64,000 nt of DNA, taken from positions 31,556,701-31,620,700 of the forward strand of contig OX637399.1 in assembly GCA_951799425.1 (NCBI GenBank), written 5' to 3'. The position numbers were made by a program, and so were the translations under genes. This DNA comes from Ilex aquifolium (lineage: Eukaryota > Streptophyta > Magnoliopsida > Aquifoliales > Aquifoliaceae). Shown here piece after piece: positions 21,027-33,250 of the stretch (positions are counted from its first letter, which is position 1; each line of letters begins with the position of its first letter). Under the pieces are notes generated by a model. The model was not told the DNA's origin. It ran no database searches and saw only the letters and a program-made list of their open reading frames with translations.

Positions 21027-24000
21027 ATTTTGGGTTGGTTGATGAGTGCTCGGCCTTTTTTATTTCTGTTTTCATATCTGATGCTTTTGTCTTTTGGTAA
21101 TGCCAAACTGTTATTTCATTAACAATGGATGATTTTCATTTGAAGTGTTGCAGCAAATCTTCAAGTCTTTCATGAAACAATCGCCACTATATATCTTGGC
21201 TAGTTTGTTCTCTTATGCTTCTTGGTCATGAGCAACCAGAAACTTCATTTCCCCTGCCTAGAAAAATTCATATTACATTAATTGTGTTGCAGTTGTAGCA
21301 TTTTTAGCTTTACATTTTGGTTGTTTTTGCCTTTAAATATACCTAATGCTTTGGGAGGTGAATAAAGTAAGCAAACACATTAGAGGGAATCCAATTGATA
21401 AGATACAAAGCATGTGAGAGATTTTCATTATAGGTGAGGGCAAATAATTAAGATAAGCTGGGTAAAAGGTGGATTGATGTTGCAAATGAACTAAAAATCA
21501 TTTAAGATATGGCTTCTGATTGCTAGGCTTGAGTCAAGTGGTGAGATAATGCATCGATAGTGTCCAGTTGACGCTTGGACATGTACGCCTTCAATGCCAG
21601 ACTCTTTCTGCACATTGCCAAGTCAAGCTGCTCTAATACTTCATCAGGAGGTCCCAGGTAAGGTATATAAATACCAGGCTGTTGCGTCTATTATATCACT
21701 ACACATCTACTTTACGTTTCACTATAGGATAATTGGGAGTTGTTCTCCTGGCAGATTGATGGAAGTTCACTTGGAGATGTCGATGCTGCCAGTTTTCTTT
21801 TCCTTTGTCATAAAATTAGGAATGGTGTGAATAGGGTTTGTTATTTATGCAACTGTATTTTTCTATAATTGGCCATGCTTGCTATAGGGACAAAAATTGC
21901 TGATATGCGTACATCAAGGTTTGTATAAATGAAAAACTGAGAGATCCATATGAGCGTCCATTTAATCTATATGATGCTTGAGGATCTTCTATTAATGTAT
22001 CGTCATCATAGTAGTTGAACTGAAGCTCCTTTACTCTGGCAGTCATGTTGCAAGTAATTTTAGTATAATTGAAGTGGTAGGGTGACTTGAGTGATGTTAT
22101 TTGCATCTAAAAATCTGACCTAATTTGTTGACATGATGATGTGGTATACTTACATTTTTGTCATTGTCGGTTGCATCTGTTTAGTTCTTAGGTTCAATGA
22201 AGAGGTTAGGCTTCAGGTTGGGTTAGGTTTCGAGTTACACTTCTAGTGCATCTATGGATCAAGGCCGGTGTTTAATGGAAATTCATAAGAGGAACTTTTT
22301 AAGAGTTCTAGGGTCAGTTCTGAATGACATTGATAAGTCGCTGCATGCTGTATCCTAGGCGGTGCTTGAGCAACCACCTGTTTTGGTTATCTTCAGCTCA
22401 GTGTAATAGCAAGCGATGTGATAGATCTGTGGTACCTGCAAAATTGATATTTTCTTCAGTATTGGCTCCAATATTCCTTTGAAAAACACGCTAAAAGAGA
22501 CTATAGATGTGGTCAAAGGTGCTTCAGCTCTATCGAGTCTTAAAGTTAACCAGAGATTAGAGAGGGAATATAACTGCATATATCATTGCTTAGCATGGGT
22601 TCTTTCTTTGATATCATTGTTGCTTGTCCTGATCATTTGTTTTCTTCTTCTGCTGCTCAATCAACACCGTATCAGAGCTATGAAGCTGTCTCCATTTGAG
22701 GTGAGAATTGATTTGCATGTTAGATGATCTCATTATATGTGCTGTTTGTCAGTGCAAGTTTTATTGTTGAAACTCTAAGAGGGAGTAATGCTAACTGTGA
22801 CTTCCAAAAAATACTTAAAATTTAAAAATCTATATGTTTAAATATAAACAAGCTCAGATACTATGCATAATGTTTGACATGTCTGTGTGGTATTTGTCAT
22901 AATCAGCACATATCGAATAGGAAAGATGGCCTTGGGGAGAAGAGCTTTTGGGCTTCTGTGGAACCTTACATATCAATTAAATTGAGGGGGCATCTTTATA
23001 TACTGACTATAATCGATTTCTTTTAGTCGTTGGAAGTAAAAGATGGTGAAAAGGGTAAGATGCATAACTGCAAAAGTTGAAATACGAGAAGGTATTCATA
23101 CAAACTTATGAATGGTAATAACTGGGATAGGTTTTTCCAAATACAAGTTGTCTAAGTAGAAAATGATGTGTTCTGGCTCTACTTTTTTTTTAGGGTTTGA
23201 AGTGGCTCACTGGATATCATATGTAGTTCAGCCTGTGAAGCATCATATATCATGCATTTAGCCAATACAAGATTTAAGTGGAAAGAGTAGTCAATGTAGC
23301 TATTCTTCTAGTGATTTTTGGGAAGACTGAGGATGACTGTAGACTGTGATTTGAGACTCAGATTAGTGACAAGATGGAACTATTGGATGCATTACGGGGA
23401 GAATGAGATATACTTGTGTAAACGATTGGCTTAGGTTGTATATAACTTTGTGGTGATTTGGAATTCTTAGTTCGGTTGGTGCTATCAACTGTTACCAGCC
23501 TGATACTACTACAGTTTGGGGGGTGAAAAACTATCTTTAGCAGAGTTCAGAACTGCCTTACACAATCTAGTAAGGGGAATTAGAGCTAGAGTGGCATTCC
23601 CCCAAGTATCATCACTTCCATTTTCTTAGAAACCTATAGGAGATATTGGACTCTCTTTCAGAAAAAAAGAACTTGTCCCCTGATCTCTTGTGGGAAACAA
23701 GATGGCTCATCGCGCTCAACATCTTACCACACGAGAGCAGGAGAGAGCGCTCCTTGCTCCAATTCTCTGGCAGATCTGTTCGCGATTATATGAATTTCCT
23801 TTCTAAATTATTCTTCTCTTTCACAGCTGTGTATTTATAGATTTCTGAGTCTTTCACAAGTTATAAACAGATTTCTAATGCTAAGCATGGCTAGTATTTC
23901 CTCAATAATTTTATTGATTAAATTTACAACATCCAAGGATTACTTCCCCCGCCTGGCTTGATCCCATATTTTTTTCGATCCCTTTCTTCATTAGGTGTGA

Positions 24001-25960
24001 AAAAGGTTGACACCTTCCTGATAGATTTGAGATGGATCTTCTGATGTAGGTCAGACGTCCCTTGTAGCCGTTTTAGTTCCCATGAAGGTTAGTTGGTGGT
24101 TTCATTTCAAGGATGACTTTCATTTTGGCTGAATCAACTGTGATTACATCTCTTATAATAACAAAACCCAATAACTTTCCAGTTATTACCCCAAAAACAT
24201 TTCTGGGGATTCATCTTAAGAGTTATCACATCTCATGGGAGCAAAGATTCCTCATCCCTTGCCATTAACAGTTCTGTCCAACTTCAAAAAATGTTCACCA
24301 ATTACAATTCACAGTCACAAATCAGTTTAACCAAGCAGAACCATCTCCAAAGGACTAGTGAAAATGGATATGGCTCTGGCACACCAAAAGAAAAAATCTT
24401 GGTATATAGTCTTAGATTTTGGTTGGATTGATTTACAGTCATTGGTTGTAAAAATGATGAGGTAATGCAAGATAATAAGAAAAACGTCAAACTTGTCACG
24501 TTTTTATTGGATGAAAAATAGAGATATGAAACGAAAAAAGTTATTTTTCAGTATCATAATTGGACCCAAAATAATGATGACTAGACTTACAACAAACAAT
24601 TGGTTGGTGGCAAGATTCCTAGAAGTGTTATCAGAGCGTTTTCGTGATCGAATTCACTTTGAATTTGATAAATACCTTGCTTGTAAAATATGTGTTTGTG
24701 TATGTTTTATAGATCTACTCGTTATTGATTGGAAAGTGAAAACTGATATTCAAAACAAACGATTGTTGAATTACAGTATTGATTTTGAAATCTGTATATT
24801 TTATGGTAATTGGGTCTGCATATGAAGTGCACTAGAATTGGCAACAAGCCGATCTGCTCACTGCCCAAGTTTGAACAAAGGTGGGCCTTCCAAGTTATGA
24901 CCCAGTATGGACCTTGGAGAGGTGGTTTTCCTATCCTAGGTTTCTTCATTTCCTTTGTATATGGGTGTTGGGTTTTTTCCTTCCTCTGTGTGTGTGTGTT
25001 TTGTGGGTATGTGAAAATAGTTGCATACTACTAACTTAAACAATTGTTCGGATTCTGATCCGAATCTGATTAGTCGGATATGAATTAATTTTTTTACTGA
25101 TAATTCGAACCCAAATTCGATATTTTATATTTCACGGATTCGAGTTTGGATATATTTATATCCGATTCAATTATAATACAATCTGAATTATATAAATATT
25201 AGAGAAATTAAGTAATTATTTAAAAAAAATTAGTTGAAATATAAGTATAATTTATCAAAATTTAATTAATTAAATTATTCGAATTAAATCAAATCAAATC
25301 AATTAAAATTCAATTCAATCTCGATCTGTCTATGTGTCATACATGCTACATTCTCAAATTGATACCAAAAAAATTATTAAATGAACATAGATTGACGTAC
25401 GAAGGGAGGGGGGGGGGTCCTATTAAATGTTTTATTTTATTTAATTTTAATATTGATTGGTAAGACAATTGTGAAAGGAAAAATCTTTGGTGGTCTGACA
25501 AAGATCTTCCAAAAAGCAACAAAAATGGTGAGACTGATGGGAAAGGGGTCTGCTGCTGTGTTTGAGCAGGTTGATTTAACGGGTCTGGACCATTTTGCAC
25601 AATTATTTGTGGTTTTGTGGAAACTGCCAAACTACCATAAATGTGGTATGGACCAATTACCTCATTTAAGCTCACTGCTGCAAAAGATGGTTGGGCACCT
25701 ATCAAAATTATTTGTCATTATTTTTGGTATTTTATTAAAAAATAATAAATATTATATTTTATAAAAAAATATAAATCATTTATAAATAATTTTATTTAAT
25801 TATAACTTTTATTTAATTTAATCATACTTTATTTAATTATAAATTTCGTATTTTATTATTTTACTTTATTTTGTAATTATCACAATGAATAACTAACTAT
25901 AAATAAAGAAATTATAATTTATAGTCAAAAATTATTTTGTGGTATGATATTCAAAATTTT
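21027..25960. other. Intergenic, no gene recognised
   Basis: This stretch should hold the 3'UTR of the AT-hook-like gene to about 21150-21300. After that I see no coding region with family features. An 82-codon frame at 22479 includes a hydrophobic Leu/Ile stretch but has no supporting context. Base composition is moderate to about 24.9 kb and then becomes AT-rich, with a dispersed CGGATTCG-type repeat at 25040-25330. The sequence may include decayed transposon or pseudogene remains I cannot name. Confidence 0.5.
25040..25330 (+). repeat. Dispersed 'GATTCGAA' AT-rich repeat, copy 1
   Basis: Rich in GGATTCTGATCCGAATCTG, TTCGAACCCAAATTCGA and TTATATCCGATTCAATT-type motifs. The reverse complement of the stretch at 45205-45565 has the same order of motifs, so these are two inverted, diverged copies of one repeat. 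Confidence 0.5.
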
Positions 25961-25973
25961 ATTTCTAATATCA

Positions 25974-26384
25974 GGACTTGACTATGGTAATGCCAAAAAA
26001 AATTCGGTAATATACCTCCAAATTTTATTACTTCAAATGATGTTTTTACAATTTTTGTGGATCATTTTATAACTAAAAAAATTTCCACTTTTGTGAATAT
26101 TTTTATCACTGTTATGAGTGTTTTTATCACACTTGTGGTAACTATTTTTACCACTTTTCTTAAATACAAAAAAATTTATCACTTTTATGAGTGATTTATC
26201 ACATTTGTGGGTGTTTTTATCACATTTGTCGATGTTTTTACAAAAGTTGTAGTAACCATTTTTACTTTTTTTTGGGTACCACAACAGTGATAAAAGTACC
26301 CACAAATGTGATAAAAATTACTACAAATGTAATAAATTTCAATATAATACCAAAATTTTGAATTTTGGTACCGTAGTCAACTCC
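25974..26384. mobile_element. Mutator-like MITE (family M2), 411 bp, with 9-bp target duplication
   Basis: Left end GGACTTGACTATGGTA and the reverse complement of the right end, GGAGTTGACTACGGTA, are near-identical. The flanks are a perfect 9-bp direct repeat, CTAATATCA, at 25965-25973 and 26385-26393. The interior is degenerate repeats of 'tttttatcac.tttgtggg'. A 9-bp duplication points to the Mutator superfamily. The open frame on the minus strand across it is repeat-encoded and not a gene. Confidence 0.78.
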
Positions 26385-26441
26385 CTAATATCATACACTT
26401 ATTCGTAGTCAATCGAGTAAGGCTAGAGTACCGACTTTAGC

Positions 26442-27058
26442 TAGGGGTGCAACTTGGGTTGGGCAACCTGAGCCCAACCTGAAAAAATTAGGGCTTGGGC
26501 TAGGGTTTTTAATACTTGGGTTGGGCTTGGGTCAAAAAACCTCAACCCGAATTCAATTTGGGCTGGGCTCGAGTTGAGGCATCGGCAACCCGATTTCAAC
26601 CCGAACCCGACAAATTAAAAAATAATTTTATATATATAAAGTATTAGCACTTTTTTTCATTTTTACTCCATCGTCCTCTGTTTCTTGTTGCTTACTACTC
26701 TGTTATGCGTGATTAGTGGTGATAGTGTGATGTTTTAAGTTTAATGTTTTTATGGGTCTAATTTCTATATTTTCTGGGATTGTGCTTTGAGATCACTAAT
26801 TTTTTGGTGTGAAAGCAGATGATCAACAATCGTGCACTATTATGAATGAAATATATGGATTGTTTTATGAATTTGTAATTATTCCCCCCTCTCTCTGTTT
26901 CTCTTGCAGTGAACCCGAATTCAACCCGAGCCCGCCCGAATTAAACTCGGGCAGTGCTCGGGTTGAGTTCCTCAACCCGAGGTAGGGTTAGGGTTGAACA
27001 TTATATACCTAGGGTTGGGCTAGGGTTGACTGTGTAACCCGCCCGAGTTGCACCCCTA
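26442..27058. mobile_element. Non-autonomous hAT-type element, 617 bp, with 8-bp target duplication
   Basis: The ends are TAGGGGTGCAACT and AGTTGCACCCCTA, perfect inverted repeats typical of hAT elements. The flanks are a perfect 8-bp direct repeat ACTTTAGC (26434-26441 and 27059-27066). Just inside both ends are GC-richer 'gggttgggc / caacccgag' subterminal repeats, the usual place for transposase binding. The centre is an AT-rich stretch with no coding capacity. The perfect target duplication suggests a fairly young insertion. Confidence 0.88.
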
Positions 27059-27074
27059 ACTTTAGCACTATACT

Positions 27075-27370
27075 TAGGGGTATCAATCGTGTTATGTCGT
27101 GTCAATAAAAAATTATTTAATTTTATAACAACTTATATAATACTATTTAAAAAAATAAAAAAATATTAAAAAATAACCATTTAATGTTTACAGACTACAA
27201 TACCCATTAAATACCTACTTTTAATGTATAGTACCTATTAATCGTGTCATTCATGTCTAACTTTAATTTAACTTATTTATTTTACGTGTCAATTAATCTG
27301 ATCTTTTTTAAATTTTATGTCAGATTGAGTTTGTGTCGGGTTCGAGCTCATGGGTAAAATTGACACCCCA
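27075..27370 (+). repeat. hAT-like dispersed repeat 'GTGTCG', diverged copy 3
   Basis: Begins TAGGGGTATCAATCGTGTTA and ends AAAATTGACACCCCA, matching the layout of copies at 17640, 18338 and 60365, with a decayed, AT-rich interior. It begins 16 bases after the end of the hAT element at 26442-27058. The similar TAGGGGT termini suggest related elements landing in the same gene-free block. Confidence 0.5.
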
Positions 27371-27770
27371 TCAATACCTCCGTCAAAGTATGCCATCAAT
27401 TCTGAATTAAATAATCTCCAATAATAGATTGAAAAGTGATAAAAACAATGAAAAATTAAAAAAAGAAATGTACATATAATTTTATTTAATAAAAAATAAA
27501 AGTACAATATTAAAAAATTATTATTTTTAAATAATATAACAAAGAGTCCTGTTAAGAGCATGTGTCGAGTTCAGATTGGTTGTACTATATGATAGTGGCC
27601 TTTTACCCTGCCCTCTTCTTCGACTGTTGGCCACAAAAGGTCACTGGCCACACTATCCATTTTTGTTCATATAGGACAGTTTGGACCACTCTCAGCTACA
27701 CTTGTGGGTTCTAATCTCTTTCCATTTCTGTTTCCCTTGGACTAAGGAAGAAAATACACAAAAGGGAATT

Positions 27771-28125
27771 TGACTTGAGTGCTGTAGAGTCAAAAAAAGA
27801 ATTTTGATAACATACCTCTAAAATTTATTATTTTTAAATAATATTTTTATAATTTGTGTAGGTCATTTTATAATTAAAAAATTTATCACTTTTGTGGTTG
27901 ATTTATAATTTTTGTGGGTATTTTTACTATTGTTGTTTGTGTTTTTATTATATTTGTGGTAATTATTTTTACCACTTTTCTTAAATACAAAAACTTTTAT
28001 CACATTTGTGGGTATTTTTACCATTATTATGATAATTATTTTTACCAATTTTCTGGGTGTTACAATAGTGGTAAAAGTTATCACAAATGTAGTAAATTTC
28101 AAATTTCAGTACCATAATCAAGTCC
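27771..28125. mobile_element. Mutator-like MITE (family M2), copy 2, 355 bp
   Basis: The right end, read inverted, is GGACTTGATTATGGTACTG. The left end TGACTTGAGTGCTGTA is a worn counterpart. Flanks AAGGGAATT and AAGGAAATC are a 9-bp duplication with two mismatches. The interior shares TTACCACTTTTCTTAAATAC and the repeated 'ttttatcacatttgtgggt' blocks with the copy at 25974-26384. Confidence 0.65.
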
Positions 28126-28172
28126 AAGGAAATCATACAAGTCTATGTACTAAAAAAAAAGGGAAAGACCAC

Positions 28173-28415
28173 CGAGTAGGGTGGTCTAGTGGTGGTACCG
28201 GCCTTACTCCTCACCTAGAGGTTGGGAGTTCGAGTCCTGGAGTCCCCATTAGGGCTTGGTGGTTGGCCGCTATGCTAGCCTAGCTAGGTCTGGTCCCGAG
28301 AGGTGCTCCAGGCGCGGTCAGGGGCCTTATGATCCCACCGGTGAGGGCCTAACGGGGTGGTCGCTGGGCGCTCTTCCTTGCCCCCACCCCTTTCTTCATG
28401 AGCAAAAAAAAAAAA
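28173..28415 (+). mobile_element. tRNA-derived SINE, family C, full length with target duplications
   Basis: It starts CGAGTAGGGTGGTCTAGTGG (box A), with GGTTGGGAGTTCGAGTCCTG (box B) about 35 bases later. A GC-rich body (ACGGGGTGGTCGCTGGGCGC near the end) follows and the element ends in an oligo-A tail. It is flanked by GGGAAAGACCAC (28161-28172) and GGGAAAGACTAC (28416-28427), a 12-bp direct repeat with one mismatch, extended by A-runs. It stands out as a GC-rich island in AT-rich DNA and looks complete and relatively recent. Confidence 0.85.
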
Positions 28416-28714
28416 GGGAAAGACTACAGTATCATACAAAAAATTACAATATTTTAAGATTAAGTTATAATTTTTTTAAAGTATAAGTTATAATTTTTAA
28501 AAAGTACAATCGATCACAGGAGGGCGCAATCGATATCGGAGTTATAACTTTTAAAATTAGGTTATAATTTTTAAAGGTTTAACTTACAACTCATAAAGTA
28601 GAAGTTATAACTTTTTAAGAAAAAATCATAATCAATCATGGGGGTTTGTGATTGATCATAGTCTTCCCTTGAACAGTTGTAACTTTTTCTTTTAAATGTG
28701 TAAATTTACCATAA

Positions 28715-28945
28715 AAAAAATTATAATTAACGATATGGTATCGAAATTTTTTTTCATTACCGTAAAGTTTTTCCAAAAAAAAAATCAATATTGTACCACT
28801 ATTTATCACTTTTTGAATATTTTTATCAATTTTGTGGGTGCCACAAAAGTTGTAAATATTATTTATTGTAAAATAATCCATTAAAATATTCATTAAAATA
28901 TTAAAATTTAGAGATATGATACCCAAATTTTATTTTTTTTTTGAT
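28715..28945 (-). mobile_element. Partial Mutator-like MITE (family M2), copy 3
   Basis: Contains GATATGGTATCGAAATT at the left, an internal TTATCACTTTTTGAATATTT block, and GAGATATGATACCCAAATTT at the right, resembling parts of the M2 copies upstream. No target duplication was found. The limits are approximate. Confidence 0.4.
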
Positions 28946-29689
28946 ACACAAGGAATTCATGCATTTGGAGGAGGAAATAGTAATGTTATTGGAATCTAAA
29001 AATTTCATATAATGATGTGGCTTTATTGAAACCATTGGATCAAAACTAAATTTCAATATTTGATGAAATTTACATTAAATTCAAAAATTATAGTGCATTA
29101 AGTCAATAAATTAGATTTGGAAAACACTACTCAAAAGCAAAAGTGAGTCAGAGAATGACCCACCAGTGTATACCATTCAAGTAAGTATTGACTATAGTAG
29201 GACCCGGTGGAGCCTCTCGCTCTCCTAACAAAGCCCACATGGCCACATAGGTTTAAAAGAGAATTTTGTTTATTACCTTGAGTAAATAACCAAAGCAGGA
29301 TTCTCTTTAATATATTTCTTGTCTATTTTTTTAATAAATTAATTATTATAAATTCAAATTGAATCTATTATATATAATTATATTTTTTAGTCATTCATAA
29401 TAAATGATTTTTCAAAAAAAAAAAATCTCGAATATATTACTTGCAAATTCATACCATTTAGGAATTGTTGATTGAAGGAGCATTTGTGGAAACTTATAAC
29501 TCCTCTCTTATCTAAAAAAAAAAAAAAAAATATGAACACCCTAATTTAAAAAAAAAAAAGAAGATTAATACTAGTACAGACATAACAAGACAAATTTGAA
29601 GAAAGAAGTACTAATTAAGGTATCAATTTCGTGTATACAAAATGACAAAATTATACAATAAGGAAACCAAGTAGGTGGCACATATTTTA

Positions 29690-29925
29690 TGTTTTTTTTT
29701 TTTTTTTGGTTCAACAGTCAAAGGTGTCCGGATCAGTTTATGCGCATCTCGACTAATTTTCTCCCTGATCTGGTTAAAGATAAATCATCCACGCCAGAAC
29801 TAGGATATTCATGAGAAATAAATTTCTTATGGTCTGATTCCAAGAGATTGTCAAGATTCGAATTTCAAAATGTTTAAATTTACAGCTCGTCTCTACCACT
29901 TAAACTACCCTTGAATTATTTACTA
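29690..29925 (-). mobile_element. tRNA-derived SINE, family A, full length
   Basis: Reverse complement: head CAAGGGTAGTTTAAGTGGTA with box A (TAGTTTAAGTGG), box B region GAAATTCGAATCTTGACAA, then TCATGAATATCCTAGTTCTG, the GGCGTGGATGATTTATC segment, ATTAGTCGAGATGCGCATAA, CCGGACACCTTTGACTGTTG and a long A tail (poly-T at the plus-strand left end). The best-preserved copy of this family here. Confidence 0.75.
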
Positions 29926-30544
29926 AATACGTATGCACCAATTACTAAGTAGATGACACAATTATTTTTGCTTTTTTGGAGAGCTCTTTTTTTTTCTTTT
30001 TCATTTTTGATCATTCTTAAATGACATAAATTGTTTGTAAAATTATTAATAATTGATCCAAATTCACTTCAACACCTTTTCTCTAATTTTTTCTTGACGG
30101 ATTATCGATTATTAATAAGTAACCTAGTTTATCAATCTAATCATTCGTAACTATTGAATTAACAATGAGTTTCAGTATTTGCTGAGACCTGCAATTAATT
30201 CAATAATCGTAATAAATTATATTAAAAAATAAGTCTAAATAATATTATCAATGATCCATCAAATTTTTATTTTTTAAAAAAAAAAATATATTAAAAGAAA
30301 TCTCGCTACACTGAAAATGCTTTCATGTCAACCCAAAATCATTTAGAACTTAGTACATAGACATTTATTAATAGGTATATCCAATAGATACTTTATTATA
30401 CGTGACCATGATTCAATTTATATCAAATCACAAACATTGTACATTAATTTAAGTCCCAACCATTACATGTTATGTCATAATAAATTCACTTGCATATGGG
30501 TGGGATATAGTCACATTCATACATAATCACGACTCAGTTAAACA

Positions 30545-30736
30545 TCAAGGGCTGATTCAAATAGTAATAAGAACGAGATCTAAACTTAAATGTTCTGAGT
30601 TTGAATCTTGATAACTCCTTGAGGCCTATTCATGAGGAATTTATCCCTTATGAATATCTTAATTCTGACGTGGATGGTCTGTCTTTAATTGAACCTGAGA
30701 AGAGATTAGTTGAGGTGCGCGTTATGAATGTCACTT
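30545..30736 (+). mobile_element. tRNA-derived SINE, family A, interrupted copy
   Basis: GGGCTGATTCAAATAGTAA (box A region), GAGTTTGAATCTTGATAACT (box B region), ATGAATATCTTAATTCTGAC, then GAGAAGAGATTAGTTGAGGT. The expected 3' end (gcgcataa...gacaccc...) is missing where the long-TIR element at 30737-31217 begins, so that element probably inserted into or replaced the SINE tail. Confidence 0.65.
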
Positions 30737-31217
30737 TACACCCTGAAAGATGTTTTGATTCTCAATTTGTACCATCAAACATTAAAAATCTCATTTTATA
30801 CTCTCAATGTTATGAATTGGTAGTAATGTAGACCTAGTTCAGACTGTCATTTTAGTTTTTTCGTCATAAATTGAAGCATGTGAGTTATAAGTGTTTCAAG
30901 CATGAGCTTATGTGTAAATGTACAAACCATTAGCGCCCCATGTGAGTTGCACATAATAAAGTTAGCATCTACCTAATTAATGAATTCCTATTTTTGAGAC
31001 ACAAAAATGTGTCAAATTGATCTCAGACGAAGATTTGTAGTGATTGTCATACTTCATTCTCATGTTTGGAGCACTTGCACTTCACGTGTTTTAATTTATA
31101 ATGAAAAATTGAACGACAGTTTAAGTCAATATTATATTATTATCAATTCATAACATTGAGAATATAAATTAAAATTTTTCTTAAATATTTCGCGGTGCAA
31201 AGTGAGATTAGCCCAAA
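30737..31217. mobile_element. Long-TIR Mutator-like MITE (family M1), copy 2
   Basis: The left arm (CATTAAAAATCTCATTTTAT, ctctcaatgttatgaattgg) and right arm (atcaattcataacattgag, TGCAAAGTGAGATTAGCCC) are inverted counterparts of about 200 bases. They match the complete element at 43181-43695, including inner 'ttgaagcatgtgagttataagtg' / 'gcacttgcacttcacgtg' segments. Target duplication is not clear. Confidence 0.6.
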
Positions 31218-32564
31218 AAAAAAAATGCCTTCAATATCATCCTTTCACAAGTTGTCTTTTGAAAAGTCAAGGCATTCTTAGGCCACAGTGCTTTCCTAGC
31301 TACACATAAATGCATGGTAGGTTGGGTGTGGGGAAAGGTGGGGTGAGGGTTGTTTTGGGGAGGGGTTGTGGTTGCCCAACCTCATTACCTGCTCTACTGT
31401 AGAAATTGCTAAGGGGAAGATGCACCAAATACTTTAACCATTACTAGTGTGGGTTTGTTGTCAAATTTTTGGTCAACAAACCTATGTGACAAATTTCTTC
31501 CACGTGATAGAATAATAGGTAGTTATAATAATACCTTTTAAATTGGTATATAACATTTTATGGATCTTAAATTTCATAATATTCAATTGAACTAGATGAT
31601 TCGACACGGTATCATACAGAATCAACCCAATTTTTTTTTCACTGCTTTAAAAAAATTACCATTTTTTATAATTTGATAATTGGATCTCAAAAAGGTTTTG
31701 GCAAATCTCTCAAATTTTTTTTTTTGATTGTGTGATTTTTCTCTTTTTTTCCTCTTTTAAATCATTAGAGATAGTTCAGTGACTGAGTCTGACCTTTGGT
31801 AACTTAGAGCTCTCTCGTTAAACACTTTTTATACCACTTAAGGGTCAGTCACCCTTATTCCTCATGGAACATATTTTAAATTTGCTCGGGTTACAGTGAC
31901 TAGTATTTGAATTCAAAAGAATAGTCAACCCAAGTCTGAATACCCTGTAGCAAAAAAAAAACCCACATTTGCCATGTCTTTGATTATTTTATACAAGACT
32001 TGCAAGACTTTGTGTATTGTTAAATAGTTTTGAATCGAATGTGTTAACAAGATTAGTTCTATTTCTCCATTATGCCTAAGAAATAAAATATATTATGTTA
32101 CCCCAATGGTGACTTAGTAAAATGGTACCAAGCCTATTATAAAGTTTATTATGAGGTTGATGAATTTTAATCAAATTGAGGTGGAGACAAGCACCAAGAA
32201 AACAACATCTTTTTTGTGATTTTACCCGAAGTTTTAATCTTCCCACATATAAAATCATATTAAAACTTTGAACAATGTTATTCAGACATAATTTACTTAG
32301 CTAATCAACTATAATTATTGTATTAGAAGCGGACCTTATTTAACATTGAAACTTACTACTACTCTAATTATTGCAATAAATTAGATAAAAAAATTGGATA
32401 TGAGTAACATTACTCTAAAACTTATATTTTAATGTAGATACCTTGTCAACTGTCTATTCTTTAACTACCACATTTGAGGCTATCAAATGATGGAAATACC
32501 CTTCAATAGTTCACTTCATTTCATATAGTGGAATAATTTTTCACCATATATTAATTAGATTTAA

Positions 32565-32790
32565 TTCTAAGAGATAGTTCAAATAGTATTGAAAACGAGT
32601 TGTAAATTCAGATATCTTGAGTTCGAAACTTGACAACTCCTTAGTACTAAACCATAAGAATTTTATCCCTCATGAATATCCTAATCTCCGGCATGGATGA
32701 CTTGCCATTGACCGAACCGGGTAAGAAATTAATTAAAGTGCGCATAACCTATTCCAAACATTTTTAATCGTTGAACAAAAAAAAATGAAT
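32565..32790 (+). mobile_element. tRNA-derived SINE, family A, full length
   Basis: GAGATAGTTCAAATAGTATTG (box A region), TCTTGAGTTCGAAACTTGAC (box B), CATGAATATCCTAATCTCCG, GCATGGATGACTTGCC, GACCGAACCGGGTAAGAAAT, TTAAAGTGCGCATAACC, then TTTTTAATCGTTGAACA and an A tail. Same segments in the same order as the minus-strand copy at 29690. Confidence 0.72.
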
Positions 32791-33250
32791 TTGAGTTTGA
32801 AACAAAGTAAATGAATTTTTTATATGAACTAAAAAATATGTATGGATTCAGACACATTATATTCGATCGAGTCAAAAGAGAAAATCAAATTATATGATAC
32901 AATGGGTTACACATGTAGAATTAAAATTAAGTAATAATACTTGAAATAAACATAAAATATAAAGTATTCGAATATGACATTCACATGAGTTTATTATTAA
33001 CATACCCCAAAATTTACAAAGATTAGAGTGGTGGGTAAGACATGTACTCTCAAAATTTTCCACTAATAAGAACTGTTCTAATCATTAGTTGCATCAAAAG
33101 TTTCCAGTACAATTGGTTTTTTTGAACCGCAGTACCTAATTTATACATCTAGAGAGAGAGAGAGCAACGACACAGGACAGTGCTCAAAGGATTAAATTGA
33201 GTTAGGAACCCGAAGGAGTTTTGCATAGCATCTCAGAACTCCCAAAAAAG

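Larger units (their letters stand above)
28946..33250. other. Intergenic AT-rich region with SINEs and MITEs
   Basis: I see no host gene in these 4.3 kb. Apart from the listed SINEs (29690, 30545, 32565) and the long-TIR element (30737-31217), the sequence is AT-rich with homopolymer runs. A 76-codon open frame at 30601 runs across the SINE/MITE junction and is not a gene. Confidence 0.6.

Noticed and set aside
22479-22727. 82-codon plus-strand frame with a hydrophobic Leu/Ile stretch
   Set aside because: No start context, splice partners or recognisable family; a hydrophobic run in AT-rich DNA is expected by chance.
30601-30831. 76-codon plus-strand frame
   Set aside because: It runs across the junction between a SINE and a Mutator-like MITE.
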